7,760 bases of DNA. Origin: an uncultured Clostridia bacterium. Its GTDB lineage: Bacteria; Bacillota; Clostridia; Oscillospirales; Acutalibacteraceae. A program made the translations under genes and the position numbers. Below, in pieces: positions 1-6,600 of this stretch (positions are counted from its first letter, which is position 1; every line of letters begins with the position of its first letter). The stretch covers positions 1 through 7,760 of the forward strand of contig CAMOTT010000095.1 in assembly GCA_946626015.1 (NCBI GenBank), given 5' to 3'. Below the pieces are notes generated by a model, which was not told the DNA's origin, searched no databases, and was given only the letters and a program-made list of their open reading frames with translations.

Positions 1-1096
1 TGCCGCCCTTGACCACCTCGATGATGGGCAGATCGAATTTCTTGGCAAACTCCCAATCGCGGGTGTCGTGTGCGGGGACGGCCATAATAGCTCCTGTGCC
101 GTAGGAAACAAGCACATAGTCGGCTATGAAAATGGGTATTTTTTTGCCGTTGACGGGATTTATCGCCTCAACTCCGGAGATCTTTACGCCGGTTTTGGTC
201 TTGTTGACCTCGGTGCGCTCAAAGTCGGATTTACGGGCGGCCTCCTCCTGATATGCCACGACTTCGTCAAAGTTACTGATGCTGTCTTTCCACTTGGCGA
301 TCAGCTCGTGCTCCGGGGAAATGACCATATATGTAGCGCCGAACAGGGTGTCCGGACGGGTGGTGTAGACTGTGATGGTGTCGCCCACAGTGGTGGTAAA
401 GTTGACCTCTGCGCCTGTGGAGCGGCCGATCCAGTTCCTTTGCTGGGTCTTTACCCTGTCAATGAAATCAAGGTTGTCAAGGTCGTCTATGAGCCTCTGG
501 GCGTATTCAGTGATCTTGAGCATCCACTGGCTCTTTACCTTCCTGATGACCTCGCTGCCGCAGCGTTCGCAAACGCCGCCCACGACCTCTTCGTTGGCAA
601 GCACACATTTGCAGGATGTGCACCAGTTGACAGCCATTTCCTTTTTGTAGGCCAGGCCTTTGTTGAACAGCTGGAGGAAGATCCACTGCGTCCACTTATA
701 GTAAGAGGGGTCTGTGGTATTTATCTCACGGCTCCAGTCAAAGGAGAAACCGAGGCTCCGGAGCTGCTCTTTAAAATGCGCCACATTCTTCCGGGTGACT
801 ATCTCCGGGTGGATATGGTTCTTGATCGCAAAGTTCTCCGTGGGCAGGCCAAAAGCGTCCCAGCCCATGGGGTAGAGCACGTTATAACCCTCAAGGCGCT
901 TCTTTCTCGCCACGATATCCAGGGCGGTGTATGATCTGGGATGGCCTACGTGGAGCCCTTGCCCAGAGGGGTAGGGAAACTCAACAAGGCAGTAAAACTT
1001 CGGTAGGGAAAAATCCTGCTTTGCGTGGAATACGCCTGTTTCCTCCCATTTGTTTTGCCATTTTTTCTCAATGCTTTTAAAATCGTAAGATGCCAT
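1..1096 (-). CDS. leuS: Leucyl-tRNA synthetase, N-terminal 365 codons (runs off the window)
   Basis: Cytoplasmic class I aminoacyl-tRNA synthetase that charges tRNA-Leu. The gene starts with ATG at 1096 and stays open to base 1, so the C-terminal part, including the KMSKS loop and anticodon-binding domain, lies outside. The HIGH-type ATP motif is HVGH at residues 49-52, followed by GWDAFGLPTEN (78-88). A probable zinc-binding insert has CTSC (159-162) and CERC (176-179). The editing (CP1) domain begins after NWIGRS (221-226), with the threonine-rich TTRPDT motif at 245-250 and GTGAIMAVPAHDTRD at 333-347, which carries the conserved editing-site Asp. The wording around the active site (HVGHPRSYTALD, FGLPTENFAIKNHIHP) departs from the Escherichia coli/Bacillus type and resembles a variant I associate with Clostridia. 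A ribosome site (AAAGGA) precedes the start, 19 bases after the rsfS stop. It is probably the last or near-last gene of the minus-strand run. Identification is secure; the zinc role is inferred from the cysteines. Confidence 0.97.
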   Translation of the reverse strand, partial: MASYDFKSIEKKWQNKWEETGVFHAKQDFSLPKFYCLVEFPYPSGQGLHVGHPRSYTALDIVARKKRLEGYNVLYPMGWDAFGLPTENFAIKNHIHPEIVTRKNVAHFKEQLRSLGFSFDWSREINTTDPSYYKWTQWIFLQLFNKGLAYKKEMAVNWCTSCKCVLANEEVVGGVCERCGSEVIRKVKSQWMLKITEYAQRLIDDLDNLDFIDRVKTQQRNWIGRSTGAEVNFTTTVGDTITVYTTRPDTLFGATYMVISPEHELIAKWKDSISNFDEVVAYQEEAARKSDFERTEVNKTKTGVKISGVEAINPVNGKKIPIFIADYVLVSYGTGAIMAVPAHDTRDWEFAKKFDLPIIEVVKGG

Positions 1097-1115
1097 TTAT
1101 ATAACAGTCCTTTCC

Positions 1116-1472
1116 TTATGCCTCTGTGATAAGATCCGAAATATCAACATTCTGCGCGTCGCTCCAAAGCCGCTCAAGGTTGTAATATTCGCGCATATCG
1201 GCCTGGAAGATATGAACAAGCACACTGCCGTAATCCAGCAGTATCCAGCCTGTCGCCCTGCCTTCAATATTCTGAGGTTTAACTCCCAGTTTGTCCATCT
1301 CGTACTCAACGTCATCCGCAAGGGAGCGTGTGTGGGTAACGGACGTGCCGGAAGCTATTATAAAATAATCGGAAACTATTGTGACCTCAGTGGTTCTGAT
1401 AGCCTTGATGTCGATAGCTTTCTTTTTGTCAAGGATATTGACGATCTCTTTCATAAGATCTGACGGTGTCAT
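1116..1472 (-). CDS. rsfS: Ribosomal silencing factor RsfS (DUF143/Iojap family)
   Basis: A 118-residue protein of the RsfS/Iojap family. Family members bind ribosomal protein uL14 on the 50S subunit and block 30S joining, reducing translation when nutrients are low. Family hallmarks are visible in order: SDYFIIASG (34-42), HTRSLADDVE (47-56), EGRATGWILLDYGSV (70-84) with VHIF following (86-89), and REYYNLERLW (94-103). Length is normal for the family. The ATG immediately follows the yqeK stop (TAAATG), and its GGAGG ribosome site lies in the last codons of yqeK about eight bases upstream, so translation of the two is probably coupled. The yqeK-rsfS order is conserved in many Firmicutes, which supports the assignment. 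Nothing looks truncated. Confidence 0.95.
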   Translation of the reverse strand: MTPSDLMKEIVNILDKKKAIDIKAIRTTEVTIVSDYFIIASGTSVTHTRSLADDVEYEMDKLGVKPQNIEGRATGWILLDYGSVLVHIFQADMREYYNLERLWSDAQNVDISDLITEA

Positions 1473-2039
1473 TTATTTTTCCTCCGTATTCATTATCAGT
1501 TCGTTGTAGCATAAAACGCTGTCCGGGTGGACAAGCCTTTTTTCTTTGATAAGGGTGGATATGGTGTATCTCAGGGCGAAAAGCATGGCGCTCTCAAGAC
1601 TTTCGGAGGCGAGCCTGCGCATCTGTTTTACACCGTTATAAGTCCTGTCCGCGGAAATGAAATCCGCTATGTACAGAACCTTTTCCAGCAGGCTCATACC
1701 TGCCCGGCCGGTAGTGTGGTACCGTACTGCATTGAGGATATCCTCGTCGGTTATACCCAGCTCGATCCGAAGATACTCGCAGCCTGCCATGGCGTGCCAC
1801 ACCTTGGGGTTGGCAAGCTCATAGTCCTTTAGCGCAACTCCGCCTTTTTCAAGCATCTCAAGCTGGGTGGCACGGCCGGAGTTTTTCATAACATCGTGCA
1901 AAATGCCGCAGATATACGCCTTATCTTCGTCCGCGCCGTATTGAATGGCGAGCTTTTGCGCCGCGTTGGCAACCGCCAGAGAGTGCTCAAATCTGTCAGG
2001 AAGAAGCAGCTTTTTAATTAAAGAAACATAATCATCCAC
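1473..2039 (-). CDS. yqeK: YqeK-family HD-domain phosphohydrolase (probable Ap4A hydrolase), GTG start
   Basis: An HD-superfamily metal-dependent phosphohydrolase of 188 residues. Characterised YqeK proteins split diadenosine tetraphosphate symmetrically into two ADP; that activity is inferred here from the family. Expected metal-site residues are present: H19 (RFEHS), H48-D49 (GILHDV), H82 (VWHAMAG), H108 (VRYHTTGR) and D126 (YIADFISADR). I choose the GTG at 2039 although the frame is open back to an ATG at 2099. The GTG has a strong GGAGG eight bases upstream, the protein then begins DDYVSLIKKLLLPDRFEHS as expected for the family, and the longer form would add 20 residues unlike the family and overlap nadD by 68 bases. 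With the GTG start, the overlap with the nadD stop is only eight bases. It abuts rsfS downstream. Confidence 0.93.
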   Translation of the reverse strand: MDDYVSLIKKLLLPDRFEHSLAVANAAQKLAIQYGADEDKAYICGILHDVMKNSGRATQLEMLEKGGVALKDYELANPKVWHAMAGCEYLRIELGITDEDILNAVRYHTTGRAGMSLLEKVLYIADFISADRTYNGVKQMRRLASESLESAMLFALRYTISTLIKEKRLVHPDSVLCYNELIMNTEEK

Positions 2040-2643
2040 GGTACAGTCCTCCTTCCGAAATGTATTGGTAAACTTTGCTGTCCAAAGCTCCGGCAACATC
2101 CTCTCCGCCCCGTATTTTTCGGCGGATATCGGTGGAACTCACGGTCAGGGGCTCAATGTCGTCAAACACCAGCACCTTTCGTCCTTTAAGGCTTTCCGGA
2201 ACTCCGAACTTTTTGATCGGGTTTGTTTCGCCGTCACGCTCGGCGGCGCACAGGGTACACATCTCCAATATATCCTCGTACCTGTACCATTTGTCAAAAT
2301 AGTAAAGCATATCGGAGCCCACAGTAAGGTAAAGCTGGGCATCAGGATACAGCTCGCGGATCTGGCACAGGGTGTCGTAAGTGTAGCTTTTTCCCCTGCG
2401 GTCAAACTCAAGGGTGCTCACCTCAAAAACACTGCCGGAAAAATTCAGCCTGCACATGGCCAGCCTGTCAGCTTCAGAGGCATATTCCGAGGAATCCTTG
2501 TAAGGGGAGATCTTGTTCGGGATGATGATCATCCTGTCAAGGGAGAGCTTTTGTATTATTGCTTCGGCAAGCCTTAAGTGCCCCAGATGGGGAGGATTGA
2601 AAGAGCCGCCGAATATTCCTATTTTTTTAAAGTTATTTGACAT
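2032..2643 (-). CDS. nadD: Nicotinate-nucleotide adenylyltransferase
   Basis: Cytoplasmic enzyme that transfers AMP from ATP to nicotinate mononucleotide, giving deamido-NAD for NAD synthesis. The protein has 203 residues, normal for NadD. The nucleotidyltransferase signature is GGSFNPPHLGH at 12-22, with the (H/T)xGH histidines intact. The family block EFDRRGKSYTYDTL lies at 79-92, VGSDML at 108-113 and the C-terminal VSSTDIRRKI at 168-177. Its ATG lies inside the end of the upstream permease gene, an 11-base overlap. The start is preceded by an A-rich stretch (GAGAAAAAAAGTAA) without a clear Shine-Dalgarno, so initiation may depend on ribosomes finishing the permease. It overlaps yqeK by eight bases downstream. 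The nadD-yqeK-rsfS order is a common Firmicute cluster, and the function is not in doubt. Confidence 0.96.
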   Translation of the reverse strand: MSNNFKKIGIFGGSFNPPHLGHLRLAEAIIQKLSLDRMIIIPNKISPYKDSSEYASEADRLAMCRLNFSGSVFEVSTLEFDRRGKSYTYDTLCQIRELYPDAQLYLTVGSDMLYYFDKWYRYEDILEMCTLCAAERDGETNPIKKFGVPESLKGRKVLVFDDIEPLTVSSTDIRRKIRGGEDVAGALDSKVYQYISEGGLYRG

Positions 2644-3442
2644 TTACTTTTTTTCTCATAAGGTATGAAGTGAGGTAATAGAACACAAAGCACATAACAA
2701 GCTGGAAGATCGAGCCGATTATGCCGAAGTTCATTGTGCTGCCGGTATCCATTCTTGAAATTGAGAGGATAAGCCCGTCCATAGTGATCTTTAAAGAGAG
2801 GGGGAAATACATTGTCAGCAGAGCCATACCGCCCTGGGTTATAAGGTAAGCCGCAAAAAATATGATCAAAGCGGATATAATACCGTGTTTCTGGAATTTT
2901 CTTGTGTTTGCAAGAGTTATTGCAAAATAGACCTCGGAAATAAGCGCGGAGATCTGAATAAAGAGCATTATGAGGATTATGACAACAAGGTCGATTATCA
3001 TGCTCTTTGAAGGCAGCATACCAAAGGAGGAAAGCAGGGACTCCACCATCTCTTTGGTATCCTCACCCACAAGGGAGGCGAGATACAGGTACATTCCGAT
3101 GAAAAGTCCGATGCCGATAATGTAACTCAAGAGCACCCAAACGGCGGAAACGATGGCCTTGGAGGCTATCAGATCCCTGCTCTTGACCGGCAGGGAAAAG
3201 GTCAGGTACCCCTGAGGGCCGTACAGCGTCTTATAAAACTCCGAAACAACAAATATAAGCGTTACCAGAACCACGCCAATGGCAAGGATGATAAGCGTTA
3301 CGGTGCTGATCATGCTGAGAAACTTGATCTTGAACATATATGCAAAGAGCAGTATGGCAACAGCCACGCCCACAGCGAAATATATGCCGGAAAGGAAGTG
3401 GGCGCTGGATTTGAATTCGTTTTTAATAAGTTTGCCAAGCAT
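2633..3442 (-). CDS. ABC-2-like transporter permease, six membrane helices
   Basis: An integral membrane protein of 269 residues, presumably the membrane partner of the ATPase encoded just upstream. Hydrophobic segments lie at about 17-38, 43-68, 94-121, 146-175, 187-212 and 241-262, giving six likely helices. Between helices 2 and 3 is a short cytoplasmic stretch, YGPQGYLTFSLPVKSRDLI (about 74-92), of the 'GYLTFSLPV' type seen in Firmicute ABC-2 permeases paired with YtrB-like ATPases. It is a likely coupling helix. The frame is open to 3523, but the ATG at 3442 is preferred: AAGGAGG lies nine bases upstream and the protein then begins MLGKLIKNEFK. The gene overlaps the ATPase by 20 bases and nadD by 11, so it is almost certainly co-translated with the ATPase. 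The substrate and the direction of transport cannot be read from the sequence. Confidence 0.87.
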   Translation of the reverse strand: MLGKLIKNEFKSSAHFLSGIYFAVGVAVAILLFAYMFKIKFLSMISTVTLIILAIGVVLVTLIFVVSEFYKTLYGPQGYLTFSLPVKSRDLIASKAIVSAVWVLLSYIIGIGLFIGMYLYLASLVGEDTKEMVESLLSSFGMLPSKSMIIDLVVIILIMLFIQISALISEVYFAITLANTRKFQKHGIISALIIFFAAYLITQGGMALLTMYFPLSLKITMDGLILSISRMDTGSTMNFGIIGSIFQLVMCFVFYYLTSYLMRKKVNVK

Positions 3443-4133
3443 ACTGGAATACCTCCTTAAATACATCCTCAAGGGTTTTGCCGTTTTCCCTGACTTTGGC
3501 AACACTTTCGTCCAGAAGCACATGCCCGCGGCCGATCATAAACGCGTGGTCAAAGATGTGCTCCACATCGTTGATAAGGTGGGTGGATATCAGCAGGGTG
3601 GAACCTTCGGGGTGATTTTTCATTATCGTATCGAGTATGAACGCGCGAGCCGCCGGGTCAACGCCGCCCAGAGGCTCGTCAAGGATGTACAGCCTTGCGT
3701 TTCTGCACATAACAAGCATGAGCTGTAATTTTTCCTGCATACCTTTGGACATACTCTTGATCTTCTGAGTTTTGGGGATCTCAAACAGATCCAGCATATC
3801 GTATGCTTTTTTTGAGTCAAAATCAGGATAAAAATCAGCGATGTATTTTACCGCGTCCACCGAGTTCATCCAGTTGGCAAGGTAAGTTTTTTCCGGAAGA
3901 TAGGCGATAATGCTCTTTGTGTGTATGCCCACCGGGGAGCCGTCAATGAGGACCTCGCCCTTGTAATCGTTGATAAGGCCTGCCATTATCTTCATAAGAG
4001 AAGTTTTGCCGCAGCCGTTGGGACCCATAAGGCCGATTATCTGACCCTCCTCAAGGGCAAAGCTCATATTGTCCAGCACCAAATGGTCGCCGTATGATTT
4101 TGTGAGGCCTCTTACCTCAATGATGTTTGACAT
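3423..4133 (-). CDS. ABC transporter ATP-binding protein (YtrB-like)
   Basis: A 236-residue single-domain ABC ATPase that would power the permease encoded directly downstream. Walker A is GPNGCGKTS (37-45), Walker B LYILDEP (148-154), the D-loop GGVDP (156-160) and the switch histidine H185 in ISTHLI. Two departures from the consensus stand out. The signature region reads SMSKGMQEKLQL (127-138) instead of LSGGQ, and the Q-loop region reads YLPEKTYL (78-85), with Glu where Gln is usual. Both are, to my knowledge, tolerated in the YtrB-like group, so the enzyme is probably active. An AAGGAGG ribosome site lies about ten bases before the ATG. It follows the MFS gene by 34 bases, a gap that contains a tiny inverted repeat. 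YtrB-like modules often have a GntR repressor gene beside them, but none is present here. The substrate is unknown. Confidence 0.92.
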   Translation of the reverse strand: MSNIIEVRGLTKSYGDHLVLDNMSFALEEGQIIGLMGPNGCGKTSLMKIMAGLINDYKGEVLIDGSPVGIHTKSIIAYLPEKTYLANWMNSVDAVKYIADFYPDFDSKKAYDMLDLFEIPKTQKIKSMSKGMQEKLQLMLVMCRNARLYILDEPLGGVDPAARAFILDTIMKNHPEGSTLLISTHLINDVEHIFDHAFMIGRGHVLLDESVAKVRENGKTLEDVFKEVFQYAWQTY

Positions 4134-4153
4134 TTATAATGATCCTCCTTTGT

Positions 4154-4166
4154 GGAATTGTATTCC
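4154..4166. repeat. Small perfect inverted repeat between the MFS and ABC genes
   Basis: GGAAT and ATTCC arms (5 bp) flank a 3-base loop in the 34-base gap between the MFS stop and the ABC ATPase start. It lies two bases after the MFS stop and just upstream of the AAGGAGG site. There is no U tract, so it is not a convincing intrinsic terminator. It could be a minor mRNA hairpin or chance. Confidence 0.35.
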
Positions 4167-4167
4167 T

Positions 4168-5628
4168 TTAATCGTCAGCCATCTGAGCCTCTTTTATGAC
4201 GTCTTCGGGGATGGCTTCGCCGTGCTTTACGAAAAGTATGCACAGGAGCGAGAGGACAAAGGCTGTGGGTGAGAAAACGAAAAGAGAGTTGTATGTACCG
4301 GAGAACATCCTCACAATGCCGAAGATTATGGGCGCGGCAATCTGCGCGGAGAATGTGGCGGTGTAGTAGTAACCTGTAAAGGTGCCGACTTTGTCAAGCC
4401 CGCCGATTTCAAGAACAAGGGGCAGGGTGTTGACGGTTATCATCATATTTGCGGCGCCGCCGACAACAAGAGCTACCCAGATTATGGCAAGGCTGCCGGT
4501 TATTTTATAAAGAACGAATACGGTGGTGAACATGACAAGGCCGATAAGTATAGTCTTTTTTCTGCCGATTTTTTGACCCAGTTTACCGGCGGGGATAGCT
4601 GCGGCCATTGAGCACACCGCGAAAATTGCCATCATCTTTGTGGCGTCGGCGGTGGATTTGTTGAGCACTTCCTTGGCAAACAGGGAGAAGAAGGTGGTGA
4701 TGGAGTTTGTGCCGCAGAACAGGAAGAAAAGAGAGAACAGCATAAACACAAGACTTACGCGCTCGCTTCTGCTGAGCTTTATGGCCTTAATCCTTGCTTT
4801 CTCCGCCTTGACGGCCTCTTTTTCTGCCCTCTTTCTGGCGGCTTCGTCAGCGGCTTTGTTGACCTCGCCGGTTACTTTTACCCTATTGTCCGGCTCTTTG
4901 ACAAAGAAGAAGAGTATCAGCGTGCCCAGGATCATAACTATTGAACCCAGCAGGAACACCCAGGGAAACTCCTCGTGCAGATCACTGTTGAAGCCGAATA
5001 TTGCAACAAGTATGGAACCGGCGAGCATACCGATAAGGCCGCCTATTCCGCCGCAGAGGTTGATTATGGCGTTGCCCTCGCTTCGCAGCTCGTGTGGGGT
5101 GAGGTCAGGCATCAGAGCCACAACAGGCGCCCGCCACATGGACATTACCATAACGAACAGTATAACAAAGGTCATCAGCATGGGAACGCTGACTGTTCTT
5201 TCTGACCAGGGAATAAGGGCAAATAAAACCGCCGATATCGGGGCGCCGATAAGTATGAACGGCATACGCTTGCCGAAACGGGTATGGGTGTTGTCGGAAA
5301 GCTTGCCGAAGGTGGGTTGGAAAATAACCCCGAATATGTTGTCAAAGGTCATAATAAGTCCGATGAACAGGGGGACAAGGGTAAAGCCGGTGAGCGCCGT
5401 GCCCACGTCCTCGCCCTGAGCGGAGGCAAAGTCCAGAAGTCTGGGAAATTTTTGGATCAGCCAGTTGCTCCATGAAGTCACCCTTGTTGAGGCACTGAGC
5501 ATGGATTCGAGGATCCTTGTGATGTAGGGGTCATAAATGGCCCAGGCTATTGACGTTGACATAAAACCAGCGCCTATGAGCAGGGTCTTTTTGTAGTCCA
5601 GCTTTTTGCCGGCGGTCTTGTCAGACAT
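4168..5628 (-). CDS. MFS transporter, SLC45/GPH-like (probable sugar:cation symporter)
   Basis: A polytopic membrane protein of 486 residues with about twelve helices in two halves. The loop between helices 2 and 3 reads FGKLSDNTHTRFGKRMPF (about 107-124) and continues ILIG. This is the RFGRRxPFILIG-type motif of the SLC45 and glycoside-pentoside-hexuronide symporter groups, so a sugar or glycoside substrate coupled to H+ or Na+ is likely, not proven. A second motif, GKLGQKIGRKKT (348-359), marks the repeat in the C-terminal half. The central cytoplasmic loop, about 250-290, is highly charged and Ala/Lys/Glu-rich, probably a helix or short coiled coil. The frame opens at an ATG at 5658 that overlaps the previous stop as ATGA but has no ribosome site. 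I prefer the ATG at 5628, with AAAGGAG eight bases upstream and the protein starting MSDKTAGKKLDYKK. It sits between the Fe-S pair and the ABC genes with no obvious functional link. Confidence 0.86.
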   Translation of the reverse strand: MSDKTAGKKLDYKKTLLIGAGFMSTSIAWAIYDPYITRILESMLSASTRVTSWSNWLIQKFPRLLDFASAQGEDVGTALTGFTLVPLFIGLIMTFDNIFGVIFQPTFGKLSDNTHTRFGKRMPFILIGAPISAVLFALIPWSERTVSVPMLMTFVILFVMVMSMWRAPVVALMPDLTPHELRSEGNAIINLCGGIGGLIGMLAGSILVAIFGFNSDLHEEFPWVFLLGSIVMILGTLILFFFVKEPDNRVKVTGEVNKAADEAARKRAEKEAVKAEKARIKAIKLSRSERVSLVFMLFSLFFLFCGTNSITTFFSLFAKEVLNKSTADATKMMAIFAVCSMAAAIPAGKLGQKIGRKKTILIGLVMFTTVFVLYKITGSLAIIWVALVVGGAANMMITVNTLPLVLEIGGLDKVGTFTGYYYTATFSAQIAAPIIFGIVRMFSGTYNSLFVFSPTAFVLSLLCILFVKHGEAIPEDVIKEAQMADD

Positions 5629-5654
5629 TTGACAGTCTCCTTTACGCTTTATTT

Positions 5655-6575
5655 TCATTTAAGAAATCCCTGTATGATTATTTCTTCGGCCTCCTCCTCA
5701 TTCATGCCAAAGGTCATGAGCTTGAGGAGCTGGTCGTTGTTTATCCTGCCGATGGCCGCTTCGTGGACTATCTGCGCCTCCGAGTGCTGCGCCTCAATAG
5801 CCGGGATGGAGCGGATCTTTGAACTGTCCATTATTATGGAATCGCACTGAACATGGGCTCTGCAAACGTTTTTGCCTATGGCGCGGGGATAAAATACCTG
5901 CTCCGAATTATCCCTTGCCACGGAACGGGAGATTATCTGCGCCGAGGAATTTACGCCTTCAAGGTTGATCTCAACATCAGATCTGGCTTTTTGGCTGCCG
6001 TGTGTCATAAGCCTTTCGGTTATCAGCAGTGAGGCTCCGTCTTTAAGGTAGGCCTTTGTGTCCCTGACGGTTGAATCGACGCCCTTGATCTGCACCATTT
6101 CCATCTCGCAGGAGGAGTTTTCGCCTACTTCAACTATGGTTGAGGGGTTGAGCACCCTTTCGCCGGTGCCTTCGCCCTGACCGTAATGCTTTTCAACGTA
6201 TTTCACCTTTGCGTTTTTGCCGATGAAAAACCTGTGCACTCCGTCGTGTTCGCTTTTTGAGCTGCCGGGGTTGTGTATTCCGCAGCCGGCCACTATGAGC
6301 ACGTCCGAATTGTCGCCAATATAAAAATCGTTGTAAACGGTTTCTTCTACGCCTGTTTCGGTGATGATGACCGGGATATGCACGCTCTCGTTCTTTGTGC
6401 CGGGAGCAATGCGGATATCTATGCCGGGTTTGTCTGTTTTGGTCGTTATGGTGATGTTTTCGGTTGAGCGCCTGCCTGCGCCCTCGCCGTTGCGCCTGAT
6501 GTTGAAGGCTCCGGCGGGAACTTCGTGGAGATCTGCCACAGCCTCCAGCAGTTCTTTGTCGATATAATTATCCAT
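5655..6575 (-). CDS. smsB: SufB/SufD-family Fe-S scaffold, short SmsB-like form
   Basis: Scaffold on which an iron-sulfur cluster is built, working with the ATPase encoded just upstream. At 306 residues it is much shorter than canonical SufB (about 470-495) and consists mainly of the beta-helical core. It is SufB-like, not SufD-like. It keeps the cluster-site cysteine in HVQCDS (C244) and the His-Glu pair in IVHEAA (H271, E272), corresponding to Cys405, His433 and Glu434 of E. coli SufB by motif matching. Other cysteines are C98, C156 and C238. C98 lies in AGCGIHNPG and is followed by EHDGVHRFF, a His-rich stretch. The start is chosen as the ATG at 6575; its GGAGG is 13 bases upstream, which is long. 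A TTG at 6584 is possible, and the frame runs back to a TTG at 6635 inside the ATPase gene. No sufS, sufU or sufD lies nearby. Confidence 0.9.
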   Translation of the reverse strand: MDNYIDKELLEAVADLHEVPAGAFNIRRNGEGAGRRSTENITITTKTDKPGIDIRIAPGTKNESVHIPVIITETGVEETVYNDFYIGDNSDVLIVAGCGIHNPGSSKSEHDGVHRFFIGKNAKVKYVEKHYGQGEGTGERVLNPSTIVEVGENSSCEMEMVQIKGVDSTVRDTKAYLKDGASLLITERLMTHGSQKARSDVEINLEGVNSSAQIISRSVARDNSEQVFYPRAIGKNVCRAHVQCDSIIMDSSKIRSIPAIEAQHSEAQIVHEAAIGRINNDQLLKLMTFGMNEEEAEEIIIQGFLK

Positions 6576-6600
6576 TGTCAGCAAATTACCTCCGTATGGG

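Noticed and set aside
68..934. A long open frame of 288 codons on the plus strand
   Set aside because: It lies wholly antisense to leuS, whose frame carries intact catalytic and editing motifs. The translated product resembles no family and there is no ribosome site at its start.
2040..2099. A 20-codon N-terminal extension of yqeK starting from an upstream ATG
   Set aside because: It would overlap nadD by 68 bases. The GTG at 2039 has a strong GGAGG eight bases upstream and gives the expected family N-terminus.
2646..2655. A run of seven A residues near the end of the permease gene as a slippage site
   Set aside because: Slippage would only alter the last few residues before a stop, and nothing downstream suggests a fused product.
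3443..3523. A 27-codon N-terminal extension of the permease
   Set aside because: It is antiparallel to no gene but lies inside the ATPase gene in another frame. The ATG at 3442 has AAGGAGG at good spacing and yields a normal permease N-terminus.
4134..4167. Possible terminator between the MFS and ABC genes
   Set aside because: The only structure is a 5-bp stem with a 3-base loop and no following T run, too weak for intrinsic termination.
4640..5419. A long open frame of 259 codons on the plus strand opposite the MFS gene
   Set aside because: It is a shadow of the transporter coding frame. Its product is a Ser/Leu-rich string with no recognisable motif, and the minus-strand protein is clearly real.
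5629..5658. An upstream ATG for the MFS gene forming an ATGA overlap with the scaffold stop
   Set aside because: It is attractive for coupling, but no ribosome site precedes it, while the ATG at 5628 has AAAGGAG eight bases upstream. The added residues are basic and not typical of the family.
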